From Petaurus breviceps papuanus (taxonomy: Eukaryota; Chordata; Mammalia; Diprotodontia; Petauridae), in assembly GCA_028583685.1 (NCBI GenBank), contig JAMXIF010001195.1, positions 18,942,147 through 19,006,146 of the forward strand: a stretch of DNA of 64,000 nucleotides. Direction: 5' to 3'. The stretch's first letter is position 1, and each line of letters opens with the position of its first letter. A program made the translations under genes and the position numbers. The notes beneath the pieces were generated by a model that did not search any database, was not told the DNA's origin, and worked only from the letters and a program-made list of their open reading frames with translations. Below, one piece after another: positions 41,757-54,069 of the stretch.

Positions 41757-41884
41757 TCCTCAGCACCAACATCTATCACCTACTGCCATCATTTGCTTTC
41801 ACCTTCCAGGCAAGCTCAGTGTTCTTAATATTTTTTCTTGTATGTGTTAGCCTGGATTAGTTCCTACCATTTCAGGCAGCATAT
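41757..41884 (+). repeat. Direct duplication, copy B
   Basis: This is the second copy of the unit at 40566-40690. It lies in otherwise unidentified sequence (41410-42050), where a 79-codon frame (41621-41860) overlaps it without recognisable domains. Confidence 0.85.
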
Positions 41885-42064
41885 GTAACACCCTGGATTT
41901 ACCCAGAGTTTACTTTAGTATCTGATTTATCTAATAACAGTACTATTCTGATTGTTTTCTAGGAGCTGTGTGTTATTGAATCCATACCCTGTCCATCTGG
42001 TTTCCTGACATGCCACCTTTTTTAACCCTTGACACTTGTGCATTTTATACTACAATCTAATTTT

Positions 42065-42228
42065 CTTATCTTTTCTTTTTATTTGCTTTTTGGAGGGCAA
42101 TTGGGCTTAAGTGACTTACCCAAGGTCACATGGCTAGTAAATGTTAAGTGTCTGAGGCCAGATTCGAACTCAGGTCCTCCTGACATCCAGGGCTGGTGTT
42201 CTATTCACTGTGCCACCTAGCTGCCCCA
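42065..42228 (-). mobile_element. WSINE-type SINE, antisense, perfect 14-bp TSD
   Basis: The body runs from TTTTTGGAGGGCAATTGGGC to GTGCCACCTAGCTGCCCC. TACAATCTAATTTT is repeated at 42051-42064 and 42229-42242. Confidence 0.95.
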
Positions 42229-42584
42229 TACAATCTAATTTTTCCAGGTCTATCATATTCTTGGCAATCCATGTACTGTTGCCAATATCACTTGTGGTAT
42301 GACAACCTCCAGTCACAAGGCTGTCCCCCTTCTCCTCCCCATGTCTCTTAGAACACTTAATTAGTGCACTAATTTCCAGAACCCCACCAACATATATCAT
42401 TGTTGTTTTTGGTTATATTTGACAGTGTTGTGGTATGAAGTAAAAGCTCCAAGTTGCATTAAAAAATCAGAAAGCAAGCAGGGGAGAATATTTCTACTTA
42501 ATATCCTTTCAGAGAGGGTAGCTTCTTCTTTATGAATGTTTTCATGAATCTGCTAATTAGGGACCAAAGACAACTAGCAATCAG

Positions 42585-43000
42585 ATTCAATTTAATAAAC
42601 CCCTATTAAGCCCCAACACTGGGGGGGGTCTATGGGCTTATACAAAGATAAAAATGAATGAGGGAATGATTGAAGAAATAAACAAATAAGTATACAAATG
42701 TAGAAAGCAAGAAGAAATAGAGAAAGAAAAAAGGAAGGTGGGAAGGAAGGCAAAGGAAATAGGTAAAGCACAGCAAACTCTCCCTTCCCTCAAAGAACTT
42801 CCATTCATTGTGGGGAGATAGAGAATAAGATCAGCAGAATAGTCAGGAGACCCTAATAAAAAGTTTTTCTCAGGGTCCAAATTTATCCTGTATATAGTTT
42901 GTTTGTATTGTTTCCTTCAGACAATTGAAGGCTCCTTGAGGTCAGGGACTGTCTTTTGCTTTTCTGTGCTGAGAACATAGTAGGTTCTCCATTATTCCTT
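42585..43000. repeat. Two opposing L2 3' ends
   Basis: 42585-42835 is antisense L2 (TTAATAAACCCCTATTAAGC, CCCTTCCCTCAAAGAACTTC) with an expanded purine-rich interior. 42895-43000 is sense L2 (GGCTCCTTGAGGTCAGGGAC, GAGAACATAGTAGG). Confidence 0.65.
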
Positions 43001-43004
43001 TGAT

Positions 43005-43450
43005 CTTCATTTTTTAAGAGACCCAATGACATCATGGGGTTTTGTATTCACTTGTGCATCTGTGAGTTGGATTTAAGTGAGACAGAGTTGCGCAAAGTTA
43101 TCAGACTCGCTCTCTCTTCCAGAGCCATCAAAGTCCAGTGGCAAGAAGAAAATCAAGAGGAGCAGTGATAGCATGGGATGCAGTGGATGATCTCGGTGTC
43201 TTTAAGGCCTGACCAAGCTCTAAGCAGCACCACAACACCTGCTTCAGTGGCCTTCGTGACCTTCGGAACAATTTGTTCTCATCTGCCCATTCCGCCAGGG
43301 AAGGAGCAGACACTTCCCTAGCTCGTCCGTGGCTTTGAGGCCTGTCAGTTACCCTCTACGTCATTTGAGCCTATCTGCTGATGGTTCATTGCGGTGTGTG
43401 GCCACTGTGCGCGATGCAGCTCCTTGGAGTCACAGGTGAGAACTAAATGT
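43005..43450 (+). repeat. Unassigned marsupial repeat (family U), long copy
   Basis: The order is CAATGACATCATGGGG, TTGGATTTAAGTGAGACAGA, TCATCTGCCCATTCCGCCAG, TGAGGCCTGTCAGTTACCCT and TTGGAGTCACAGGTGAGAAC. The same blocks occur in the same order at 51.3 and 53.3 kb. It has no coding frame. It may be RTE-related. Confidence 0.75.
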
Positions 43451-43457
43451 CAGGTGA

Positions 43458-43740
43458 TGGTTGCTGTTTGTCCTGTGTTCTCAAAGAGGCCCAGGCATCA
43501 GGAAAGTGATGCCAGGACTTACAAGTAAATTGGATTTAAATGTGGAAGGGGCCGTGCAAAGTCAGCAGCATCACTCTCTCCTCTGGAGCCAGGTCCGGTG
43601 GCACAGTGTATGTGAGGATGAGTGGAGGCGGCCCTGGATGCAGTGGGAGACCTTGGCTTTTTTTCAGTTCAAATCTTTCCCAGGTCTCTGTTTGACTGAG
43701 GCAACACTCATTCAATAATTAAGGCTGGGTAAGTGATGAA
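43458..43740 (+). repeat. Family U repeat, second adjacent copy (different subfamily)
   Basis: TGTTTGTCCTGTGTTCTCAA, AATTGGATTTAAATGTGGAA and CTCTCTCCTCTGGAGCCAGG restart the family directly after the previous copy. A typical tail of the family, CAGAAAACCCTCACACCAGA, appears at 44137-44190 after unrelated sequence. Confidence 0.65.
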
Positions 43741-44225
43741 GCAAAGAATGGCCCCTTTTACCTAGTTTAGAAAATATCATTCTGGGAGGGGAAGACCCCC
43801 AGACCCTCTTTCTGAACAAACCCGAAACAATTTCTATCTATACTCACCCTGAGCCATCACGGCCCAAACAATGACCAAGGGAGACTTGGGCTGGGACTTA
43901 TTGTTGGCCAGTCAATGAGAGCCAGAATGATTTGGGTTTAAGGCACGTTCTTTAAGAAAGAAATCCATAAAGTCCATAAACCACAAGTTATCTTGTGAGA
44001 TTTCAGTCATCAAAATTTACATTCCTTTGGCAGAGCACCTGCAAGTATGGGTGTGATACCTCATTGGACAGGGGGAGAGGAGGGGGGAAGGCCAGGTGAA
44101 GAGCAAAGGCAGGTGAACAGGCTGGGAAAGGGCTCAGAAAACCCTCACACCAGAGATGCTAGTTCTCCTTAAATACCCCATATGCCCTAGGAGCTTAATA
44201 AATGTTTGTTGACTGGCTGACTGAC
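43741..44225. other. Unidentified sequence, then family U tail and L2 tail
   Basis: 43741-44136 is unrecognised. 44137-44184 matches the end of the copies at 51.8 and 53.8 kb. 44185-44225 is an L2 terminus (GCTTAATAAATGTTTGTTGA). Confidence 0.5.
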
Positions 44226-44730
44226 AGAGAAGTTGCAAAATTAGAGTAGATATCTGAAGTCACATCAGTAAATAGAAAAATCAAAGGAAGAGGGGGAAAA
44301 TGACTCTCTCATTCACCAAGGGGATGCAGTAACAGCAAAGTAAATGAAGCAATTGTCTAGTTTACTCTGTACTCCTACTATGGAAGGAGGACAACTCCCT
44401 TTTATCTCCCTCTAGTTATTTGGTCAGGTTTTAGGGTCAATGTAATTTGGAGAATAGAAAGAGGGATATTAGAACACCTCATATGATCATATGTTCATCT
44501 CTTCCCCCTTTTCCACCAAAAACAAATTAGGATTGCCCTGAATTTTCCATCATGACAGGATGATACGGCATGTGATAGAGACTTGTTGAGATTTGAGAAG
44601 AAGTATCATTATGTCTTCTTTTCCCATACAATTTTTTATTATTTGTCCTTGAGACTAACAACTTGGTGGTGGTTGTGGGGGATATGCTAATAATATCTAC
44701 TTCTGTTGCTGTTAAGGCCCTAGCTTGAAG

Positions 44731-44806
44731 TGTGTGTGTGTGCGTGTGTGTGTGTGTTTATGTGTGTGACAGAGACAGAGAGACAGAGAGTGAGAGAGAC
44801 AGAGAC

Positions 44807-44867
<61 letters not shown>

Positions 44868-44880
44868 GACAGAGAGAGAA
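44731..44880 (+). repeat. Compound (TG)n-(GA)n microsatellite
   Basis: TG repeats at 44731-44758 are followed by GA repeats with CAGA interruptions (44769-44880). Confidence 0.95.
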
Positions 44881-45368
44881 TTAAGAACTGGTATATAGGG
44901 AAGTAGGGTGTAGGGGCTGGGCTAGACTTGGAGAACAGTAAATTAGGAACTCGTTGGTAGAGGTTGGTCCAAGCCTGTGATGGAGACAAAAAGCCAGAGA
45001 CATATCATATCCTGACATTCCTCTGGTTTTTGATTGGGACTTACAGCTTGACCCTGGTCACCAGCACCATTCCCCTTATCTTTTTTCCATGACCTGAAAG
45101 TCAGGAGGTGATTTAGGGAAACGGTCAGTGGAGAATATTCATATAGACACGCTGAATCCTTTTCCCTTGCATCTTCATGATGTTAAATAAAGATGTATCC
45201 ATAGAAAGCTGATTGCAGTATAAATATAGAGGGGTATTCAAACAGAGAATGGAAAGTTCTAGAAGGGGAATGGGATATAGTGAGCCACTGATTTGCTTAT
45301 TTTAATATGCCTGAGCAATATTTTATATCAGTTGACAGGATAAAACTAAGGACCTGACTAGCATTAGC

Positions 45369-45370
<2 letters not shown>

Positions 45371-45409
<39 letters not shown>
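45371..45409 (+). repeat. (CA)n microsatellite
   Basis: About 19 uninterrupted CA units are present. Confidence 0.97.
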
Positions 45410-45412
<3 letters not shown>

Positions 45413-46260
45413 TTCCAAGTATCTTATGATTGGGGTGATGTAGAAGTAGTCTGGGAGTTTATGGGTTGAGATATTTATGTCAGCCAGTGGGGATGGTGGA
45501 AAGCTTTTCCATACAGGTGCTGGAACAATTGATGGTACTGTTTGTCTGGTGCCTTGAAAATATAACTACCCAGAAAATGAATTATGTGCTGCATTTCCTC
45601 ATTGAACAATTAATAAGGAGACTGTTTCCTTTCCTACAGGCTTAAGGAAGGCAGCTAAACTGAAATAATTTACTAGTGCAATTGCCACACCTCATTGACA
45701 TGTAGCCTAGACCTGTGTCACACCAATAAGAGTTATATATCCTGATCAAATCAGCCAACAATTTATTTTCAAAGTTGGTATATCTCTATGAATTGAAAGA
45801 CTTACTTTGTTATATTGTTAACAAGTAATTCAGGCTAGAACATCTGAATTTTTCTTATTTGAATCATCTATTATGAGGGGAAAAATCCTTTCTAAGTTAT
45901 TTTATATTGATTGACTAATGCTTGCTTCTTCTCCCTAATTGTATTGATACCAAATTCAGTTTTGTGATACATGTTGGATCAGAATCATAAAACATATTGT
46001 AAGCCCTCCACATTCTCTTTGCCATAGGGAATGAAGGAGGTAGGTTAAGTTAATAGCTTCTTAATCTGATTTACTGATGGAGGCAGACTTTTGGCAAGTG
46101 CCTGAAAGATTTAGTTACATCTATTCTCTGAGGACTGTCTTTCCTGCCATGTAGAGGGACCAAAGATTTTGTTTTGACCAGACCATTTTATTTTCTTGTC
46201 CTTTGTGGACACACCATTATTCAGAAAGTGATGACACAATTTTATATTTCATGATCAGCC
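45410..46260. other. No gene recognised
   Basis: The stretch is AT-rich and unidentified. Confidence 0.4.
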
Positions 46261-46264
46261 ATAA

Positions 46265-47145
46265 GCACTCTATATGTAGTACAGTGACAAAAGCCCTGAA
46301 TTTGGACTCAGGGGAACTAGTTTTAAGCTGCGCTCTGAGTGACCTTGGGTGAGTCACTTATACTCCCCTGCTTCTCCATTTATAAAAGTAAGAGGTTGTT
46401 AGATAAGATCTCTAAGTTTCCTTTCAACGTTAAATGCTATGACTTATTTTTGAGACTTTTAAATTCAAGAAGTAAGGAAATCTTGATTTTACAAATTGAA
46501 AGCGTTGATTGAGTTCAAGGTTAGAGGTACAGCATGTCCTGAATCTCCATATCTCTAATTAAACTTTAGGCTCCTCAATGGAAAAGAATTTCTGCTTTTA
46601 TATATTTCCCTGAGCCTAGTAGAATGCTATTCTTGCATTAGCCAGGAAAAGTTTGCTAAAGATAGAAGAGAAAAGAAATGAAGAAACAGGGACTAGAAAA
46701 TGCTACCCCAGCTGGCCCAAACAGAGGTAGCTAATGTAGCAGAGCCATTGTTGGCTTGGAGTTAAGATGACTTGCATTCACATCCTGCTTCCATCACTTA
46801 CAAGCTGGATGGTCCACGTAAGCTCTATGTGCCTCAGATAACTTCCTGGGACTTTGTAGTGAAATAGAAAGAACAATGACTTGGAATTGGAGTGACTAGA
46901 GTCCAGTTGCAGATCTGCTGCTTACTAACACTGAAACTCTAGACAAGTCTATAGGTCTATTTCCTCATCCTTAAAATGATGGGACTCAACTGGATGAGTT
47001 GAGTCTCTCAACTGGGAGAGTCATATGATCTTATGATGATGGAGGATAAATAGCATAGCCTTGGATCTAGAAAGACCTGGGTTCTGATCCTATCTCTGAT
47101 GCATACTAGCTGTGATAGCGATCAAATCCTTTTGTCTGTTTATTG
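46265..47145 (+). repeat. Cluster of MIR-class SINEs with one L2 piece
   Basis: 46265-46445 (GAGTGACCTTGGGTGAGTCA plus CR1-like tail), 46725-46850, 46855-47040 and 47041-47145 are four sense MIR-class relics. 46555-46635 is an L2 3' fragment (TAGGCTCCTCAATGGAAAAG). Confidence 0.65.
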
Positions 47146-49790
47146 ATCCAGGAAACTTTATGCCTGCAAGTTGCAGAAGAGGTGTCAATAGAGATCCCCA
47201 TATTAAAAAAAATTATATGCCTAATCCATTAATGGGGTAAAAATATTTACTGAGTCATACAGAGTAGGGTTGTTGAAAACACCATAAATTGAAGAAATTT
47301 CCATAGTAGGAGTCCCCCTTAATGATGACATCACTATGTGATAGGCAAGAGTTATGACTGAAAGTTTCTTTAGACAACAGTCAAACTCTCAGCAGTTTGG
47401 AAGTAGAAAGTACTCAAAAAGATGATCAAATGAAAACAAAATCATACGAGAACAAAATATGTTGAACTCAGGGAAAATCAGAACATTCTCTTTGAGTATT
47501 GTTTGCATACTGTCAGAATATTCTCCTCTATATTCTTGTTTCAAGGCATAATTCACACTGTTAAATAGCATTAGGAATAAATTGGAGCTTTTCAAATGAG
47601 AGCTTCAACAAATAATAATTATAGGCCTGCCATGTAAAACATAATTCTATAGAGACAAAGCTCAACCTGGGTATATTGCTTGGAGCTCCTTGGTGATTGC
47701 TAAACCAGGATGGCTGAACTCTCATCCAGCCTAATTCCTTTATAGGTACCTGTAAGAACGGGACTACCTGAGGGCAATTACCCTAAATGATGGCCAAAGA
47801 CTGATAAATTCACCTCAATGCAATTTAAATGGGTCAACTGTAGTGACTATTTGTGGCATTTTTATGAACCAAGTTACATTTTTCTTCTTTTTTTTTATTA
47901 CTGTTTATTTTGTATATTATAGGGGCAGAGCCAGAATTGTAAATGGGTGGATGAAAGGAGGTAGAGAGATAGGAAGATAGATAAAATGGCCTTTCACAGT
48001 GTAGGAGTACTCAAGTTTCACTGTGGGGCACTTATGGCTCGATGGGACAATATGGGGGTTGCATGCAAATGCCTTTCCCAAGGTACCTAGCTAGGGTTAC
48101 TAAAATCAGTAGTTACTAAAATTCTTCCAGTCAGTTAAGTCATTAAAATGTCAATGAGCCATTGGATAACATGGTAAAGATATCATTTTCTATATTTTTC
48201 TCAATGTAGAGATTATAACCTAATCTTACACAGAGCTGATAAATTGCATATTTCTTAACATTATGGCTTGAAATTAATGTAAAGGATTCTTGAAAGGCAA
48301 CCTTTTAAACGTACTTATTATGAAGCTGTAGAGTCACTAAATGCTGGCTCGAATTAAATATTGAAAGAAGGATGAAGACTGAGAAAAGGCTTTTATGCCT
48401 GGCAATGAAAAGATCATCAGGCACCTTGGAGAGAGCACTTTGAGAGGAATGATGCAAGGGTGAAGCCACACTGAAGAGTGTTCAGATTAGAGTGAGAAGT
48501 GGAGCATTGCTTATAGTTGGTTTTATCAAGGATTTTAGCCACAAAAAGAGGAGAGATAGAGGAGAGCTAGTGAGGATCACAGGACCAAGTAAGTTTTTTT
48601 TTTGTTGTTCTGTATGGTTTTGTTTTTTAAGACAGGGGTCAAGAGAACCATAGCATGCTTTTATATAGAAGGAAGTAACCAGTAAATAAGGCAAGCTTGA
48701 CAATCATGAGACAAAGGAGATGACAGAAGGGGTTATCTGCCGGAAAAGACAGCACGCAATTGGGTTTAAGGAAGTATGTAGAAGAATTTGCCTTGTCAGT
48801 ATCCCCATGCCAAGACCACCCCTCTCTTTCCATTGCTATCTTTTTACTATTAGGAGATACCCTGTTTTCCAGATCTAAGGCTCTGCAAGCAAGCTATGCC
48901 AAGCTATGAGCCTGGCATAACAACAATCCTTTGCACTCACCCTCAAGATGAATTCTGCTGCAGCAAGATCTCAGAATTGCTTCATACCAGTCCCAGATGA
49001 TCCCTGAACTAAGACAAGCACCTGCTTGCCAAACCACATTCTGGTCGTGAAGCCCTACTATGAATCAAATTTGTCTTATTGCTGTTGGTATCCCCTCAAA
49101 GCCATGGCTACAATTTACTGAGTGTTTCTCTGCCTAGTTGCTGCTGTATGTATCAAGGCTCGGCCTTGCCAAAATGGGTCTCCTGCATATCAGAGGAGGT
49201 ATAAATACTTTTATTTCTTCAGTTTTGTTTTGTTTTATTTAGTTTGTAGAGTTAACAGTTGGTATTTTTCAGAGTTAATAGCAGTCGCATAAGCTCTGTG
49301 ACTCTTTGGTCATTTATTTTCAGAAGTTGGCAGCCTCGGTAAGGAGAAAGGCCATCTCTTCATGAGAGACAAGTGTAGGTAATGGTATGGGAAGGCAGTT
49401 AAGGGATATGAAATGAGGGGGGAGAAGAGAGTTCTTGCTGACTGGCCTCATTTTTTTTCTGCCAAGTATGTAGCAAAGTTTCTTCTCTAAGAGGGTAAAA
49501 GGTAAATGGTACCACAGGTGGCTTTAGGAGGAAAAAAAAAAGGTTTGAAATAGTCACTATGATGGGTAAGATAGTAAATTGATTAGAAAACTACCTCCTA
49601 CAGTGAGGGCCAGTTGAGATTACATAGCAGAAATTTGTAGTAGACCTAAGCAGTATGATTTGGTGAGGTTTTTTTCCTGCCCCATTCAGCAGTATGTGAA
49701 TAGCAGTGAAAGCTACAGATATTTCAGTTAATCTAAGATTGGGACTTGAAGACTATCTACTAAGTCATAGACAGTTTTTTGATTTGTATC
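47146..49790. other. About 2.6 kb with little recognisable repeat content
   Basis: I see no named repeat, coding exon or RNA gene. There are only short frames (60-73 codons) on the minus strand and T-rich runs. It is the second long repeat-poor stretch. Confidence 0.45.
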
Positions 49791-49794
49791 AAGT

Positions 49795-50400
49795 AGAAAT
49801 ACTGTAAGCTTCTCAAGAACAGGACTATCTTTTGCTTTGCTTTGTGTCCTCTTGCTTCCTTATTTCACAACTACCCTGCCCCCTCCCACTTAACTCAACA
49901 AATCATGATAATAATTGATATTGACATAGTGTTAAAAATTTGCAAAGTATTCCATAAATGGCATCTCATTTGAGATAAGCCAAGTTAAATAATATATATT
50001 ATTATTAATATATTAATGTTATTATATTAGATACTATAATAAACCTATTATATCCCATGACTTCCCACAGCTATCCCTTTATTCATGCAGTTTCAGATTC
50101 CTGAAATCTATTTTTATATCTATATTCTGTCTTCAAAAATTAGATCAAATGTCAACTTATTCATGAATATTTCCCTATTCCCCCATTTAGAAGTATTTTC
50201 TCACATATTTGCTCTCAATACTTTGTATTTGTATTGGTTTTAATATTTTAGTTTTTATTATATTCATTTTTATGCTTCTGTCTTCCTATTATCTTGGAAG
50301 TTCCCTAAAGTCAAGGACATATCTTATTTTATTGTGTTTCTTCTCTAGTATAATGCCCATATAGTCACTTAATGTTTACTGCATGAATAAGTCAATGTAA
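49795..50400 (+). repeat. L2 3' regions and a short MIR
   Basis: 49795-49870 (GTAAGCTTCTCAAGAACAGG) and 50060-50400 (TCTTGGAAGTTCCCTAAAGT, TAGTCACTTAATGTTTACTG) are sense L2. 49905-50000 is an antisense MIR piece grading into TA-rich sequence. Confidence 0.6.
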
Positions 50401-51179
50401 AAACTATTCTCTATTAAACAGCATTCTATATACCACTATAGCACATAACTAGAAATACAGAGGTATAAAAATAACAATAAGCCAATAGGAACTCTTCAAA
50501 AGATTTTGATGTTTTTTGGATATGAGTACTTCTTATTCTTATGAATAGAATACCTTCAGGCATTGATACACATTTCCTTGAGTTTCAATATAGGAAAAAA
50601 AGCTTAGAGAAAACTACCCCCAATTTCTTACCTGGTAACTGCTAGCTCACCTTTCTGAATAGAGCTACAATTCTCAGATGACAGACCACCCGGACATGAC
50701 ACACACTGACAACCTTTTCAGCATGGAAGGACATGACAGAACTTTGTCTCTGCTCATATAACTTTGAAGAATGCAAAATCACCTCTAAAATGATAAAGCA
50801 TTAAAGGATAACTTTATTTGAAGGTAAGCTCAAAGTAAATAAAATCCCTAAGTTCACCCCAGTGACCTTGTGATACATATATAATACCCTTCCTTTCTGC
50901 TAATCATTTAACCAATAGAATCACAGGACCAGTCCCTTTTCCAATTTTTCTTATCATGGAGCAATGCATTTTATGCAAAGAACTGAGTCTTTTTTGAGGT
51001 TCCCTTTATGTTATATGGCAAGGTGTTAAAAGCTCCCTATTAGTAGTTGCAGTTGCCACCATAGGATTATTGTTGCCTTTACTGGTAGTTTTGCTGAATC
51101 TCCAGGCTTTATTTATTTATTTTGGACCAGACCTATCAGGAAAGTTGGGAGTTTCAAATAAGAGACTCCTACCAATAGA
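50401..51179. other. No gene recognised
   Basis: Nothing identifiable is visible. Confidence 0.4.
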
Positions 51180-51865
51180 AATCATCATGATTTTCTACAA
51201 TTCTAGAGTCTTAGAGAATGGCCTGGAGTACTGAGACATGAAATGACTTGCCTAGAATCATAAAGCCAATATATGGTGGAGGTTATTGTTCATTAGTTTT
51301 GAAGAGGATCAATGACATCACAGGTGATGCCTTGACTTGCACATCACTTGGATTTAAGTGAGGCAGAGTTGCACAAAGTCATCAGCCTCACTCTCTCTTC
51401 CTGAGTCATTGAAGCCCAGTGGCAGGACTGAAGTCAAGATGACTGGCCAGAGCCTCAATGTGGTGGCTGACCTTGGCATCTTGGATGTCTGACCATGTTC
51501 TAAGTGTTCCCCAGCTCCACACCTGCTTCGGACCCCTTCATAACGACTAGAATAAATTGTTCTCATCCACCCATTCTCCTGGAGGGAAGTCTTCATGTGC
51601 TTGGTGTAGACACCTCCCCCCTGAAGTCACTGACAAGTTTGAGGCCTGTAGGCTACCCTAAACCTAATTGGACCCATCTGTTGAGCTGGTTTTACCAAGG
51701 TGTGACCATTGCACATGCTTTACAGCTTCTTGGAGGCCCAGGTGAGACTTGGGTGAAGGTGGACACACCAAAGGTTGATGAATGACTCTAAAAAAGACTC
51801 AGAAAACCCTCACACCAGAGGCCCTAGTCTTCTTTTAACACCCCATATACCCCATGGTGGAGGTA
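51180..51865 (+). repeat. SINE relic followed by family U repeat, long copy
   Basis: 51180-51285 is a MIR-like relic (CTAGAGTCTTAGAGAATGGC). 51286-51865 contains CAATGACATCACAGGTGATG, TTGGATTTAAGTGAGGCAGA, TCATCCACCCATTCTCCTGG, TTTGAGGCCTGTAGGCTACC and CAGAAAACCCTCACACCAGA. This is the most complete copy of the family here. Confidence 0.75.
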
Positions 51866-51899
51866 GGATTTCATCACAGGTGTTTCTGACTCAGGTAGG

Positions 51900-51947
51900 T
51901 AAAAAATAAGAAAAAGAAAAGAAAAGAAGGAAAGAAAAAAGAAAATC
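51900..51947 (+). repeat. (GAAA)n purine tract
   Basis: This is a polypurine run with GAAAA and GAAAG units. Confidence 0.9.
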
Positions 51948-51971
51948 AGATGGCCCTTGAGGAGACATTTC

Positions 51972-52138
51972 TTTATCTTTATTTTTTCCTGTTTTGCTTT
52001 TTGGAGGGCAATTGGGGTTAAGCGACTTGCCCAAAGTCACATGGCTATTAAGTGTGTCAAGCACCTGAGGCCAGATTTGAACTCAAGTCCTCCTGACTCT
52101 AAGGCCAGTGCTCTATTCACTGAGTCACCTAGCTGCCC
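51972..52138 (-). mobile_element. WSINE-type SINE, antisense, diverged TSD
   Basis: TTTTTGGAGGGCAATTGGGG, GACTTGCCCAAAGTCACATG, GGCCAGATTTGAACTCAAGT and GAGTCACCTAGCTGCCC are in antisense order. The flanks TTGAGGAGACATTTCT and TCAAGAAGAGATTTCT look like a mutated duplication. Confidence 0.85.
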
Positions 52139-52339
52139 TCAAGAAGAGATTTCTAATGATTTTCCACTTACCAAATCACATTTGTCACTTTGACCCATTC
52201 CTTTGGTCCATGAAGACAATTCCACTTAGACTCCCTGCTTTCCTGATTGGTGACTAGCTCTTAGAGACCGCTATTTTAGGAAATGCCTATTATGCTTCGT
52301 TTCCATCTTGACGCTTAAGTCATTGCTTCCATAGTCTGT

Positions 52340-52630
52340 GCAGCCATCTTGGATGCCTTTCTTTCTCACTGTCCCACCTCAGTTCTCATGGACTATGATC
52401 ACAGCAAATGTCACGTTTCCAGCCAGAGGTGTGTCCCACTGCTCCCCTATATCCTTACTCATCATCCCTGCAAGTTTCCAAACCCAATATGCCCCAGGCT
52501 AACACTTCATTTTGTGTGTGATGTGTTCTCCATGAGAACGTAAGCTCCTGGGGAGCTGGGCATAGGGCTTGGCACATCATGAATCTTAGCAATTAATAAA
52601 ATTGCCTTTTCATTCATGCATTCAAACAGG
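52340..52630 (+). repeat. L2 3' region
   Basis: GTGTTCTCCATGAGAACGTA, AGCTCCTGGGGAGCTGGGCA and GGCTTGGCACATCATGAATC match the sense L2 3' end. Confidence 0.6.
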
Positions 52631-52849
52631 CTCCATGATTTCCAAGGTAAAAATTTCACAGATAATAAGTGAAGCAGAAGGATCAGGATCCAGGTCAATT
52701 GTCTCCAAAGCTGATTGCTTTTCGGCTGCCTTCCACAAGAATGATTCCTGTTGAAAATAGAGGGACATGATGATCCATGAGGCAGGTACTTGGCAAGTCT
52801 TGCTGGGAATCTCCCAGAAATTCACTTTAGAGTGTCATAATGAGACTGC

Positions 52850-53260
52850 ACCATTTTTTCAGCCTAACCACTTGCTTGTAGTGATAAATCTCAATGGTGA
52901 CAGTTAAGATAAGGTTACTGTTGATCATTTGGTAAACTGAACCAAGGCAAAAGCAAAGCTCTTGTCAGATAGCATAGTTTCTGGCAATCAAAGCTATATG
53001 GATAACTGCCACAGAGTTGTGTCTGTCTGACACAAAACTAAGAGTGCCTTAAGCCATTTGAAACCAGTTTCTACCACAATTAAAATAGTCTTCATTGGGA
53101 ACTGTCCTTCCAAATCAACATGACTTTCTGGCCAAGGCTTCTGTGTCAACTAACCTGACAACAGCATCAAGTTTTTCATGAAATCCTGAGAGATCTCACT
53201 TATATTACCCTCCCCTCAATTTATTTTTAACATACAAATCCATTCCAGGCTTCTTAAGCT
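52850..53260 (-). mobile_element. Possible retroviral integrase fossil, antisense
   Basis: On the minus strand short stretches such as VVETGFKWLKA, LPETMLSDK and KNGAVSL resemble the order of a retroviral integrase core. The similarity is weak and the region is clearly broken. Family and age cannot be set. A chance resemblance is possible. Confidence 0.3.
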
Positions 53261-53304
53261 CTCCTTTCATTTCATAGTGTCATAGATCTTCTTGCTGTTC
53301 CCTC

Positions 53305-53990
53305 TTCATAACTGAAGACGACTGATGACATCATGGGGTAAATTGTATTTAAGTGAGGCTGAGTTGCAGCCTTACTCTCTCTTCCTGAATCATTGAATTC
53401 CATTGGCGGGACAAAAATCAAAACGACTGGCCCTAGTCAGGGATGCAGTGGATGACCTTTGCATCATTGATGCCCAACCAAGATCTAAGTCCTTCACAGC
53501 ACTTGCTTCAGTTGCCTCCAGGGCCTTTGGAGCAAATTGTTCTCATCTGCCCATTTCCCTGGGGAGATGTCTTTACCTGCTTGGGGTAGACATCCCTCTA
53601 ACTCACTGACAGATTTACAGCCTGTAGGTTACCCTCAGCCTGGTTTAACCCATTTGCCAAGGAAATTTATCAGGGTGTGGTCACTGCAATGATTGTAATC
53701 CAGCTTCTTTGAGCCATAGGTGAGTGCTGGGTAAAGGTAGAGGAGTAACCCTTAAAAGGGCATGGCAAGCCCACATATCAAGTGCTAGTATCCCCTGAAC
53801 ACCCCATAGATCTATTGCTGGAAGGGATCTCAGGGACCTTTTAGTCTAACCCCCTTATTTTCAGAAGAGGAAACTAAGGCCCAGCATTGAATGATTTTCC
53901 CAGGGCCATATAGGTAGCAAGTTTCAGAGGTGGGATTTGAACCCAGGTATTTGGTCCAGAGCTATCATCCTCTCATGTACTGCATGGGGA
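53305..53990. repeat. Family U repeat (plus) and MIR-class relic (minus)
   Basis: 53305-53815 has TGATGACATCATGGGGTAAA, TTAAGTGAGGCTGAGTTGCA, TCATCTGCCCATTTCCCTGG and GCCTGTAGGTTACCCTCAGC. 53816-53990 is antisense MIR with GATCTCAGGGACCTTTTAGT and GTGGGATTTGAACCCAGGTA. Confidence 0.75.
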
Positions 53991-54057
53991 AAATATTTAT
54001 TACTTATCCTTTAGTAATATTGTTTGAATCATAGCTAAGGGCGTTTTGAGGATGGAG

Positions 54058-54069
54058 CCAAGATGGCGG
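54058..54069 (+). promoter_or_regulatory. YY1-type motif at the L1-b 5' end
   Basis: CCAAGATGGCGG lies close to the 5' end of the element. In primate L1s a YY1 site of this form near the 5' end sets the transcription start. The same position in the minus-strand L1 has CCAAGATGGTGGC (63516-63528). The function here is inferred from that parallel. Confidence 0.6.

Noticed and set aside
44720-44989. 89-codon serine/leucine repeat frame
   Set aside because: It is the complement of a GA microsatellite.
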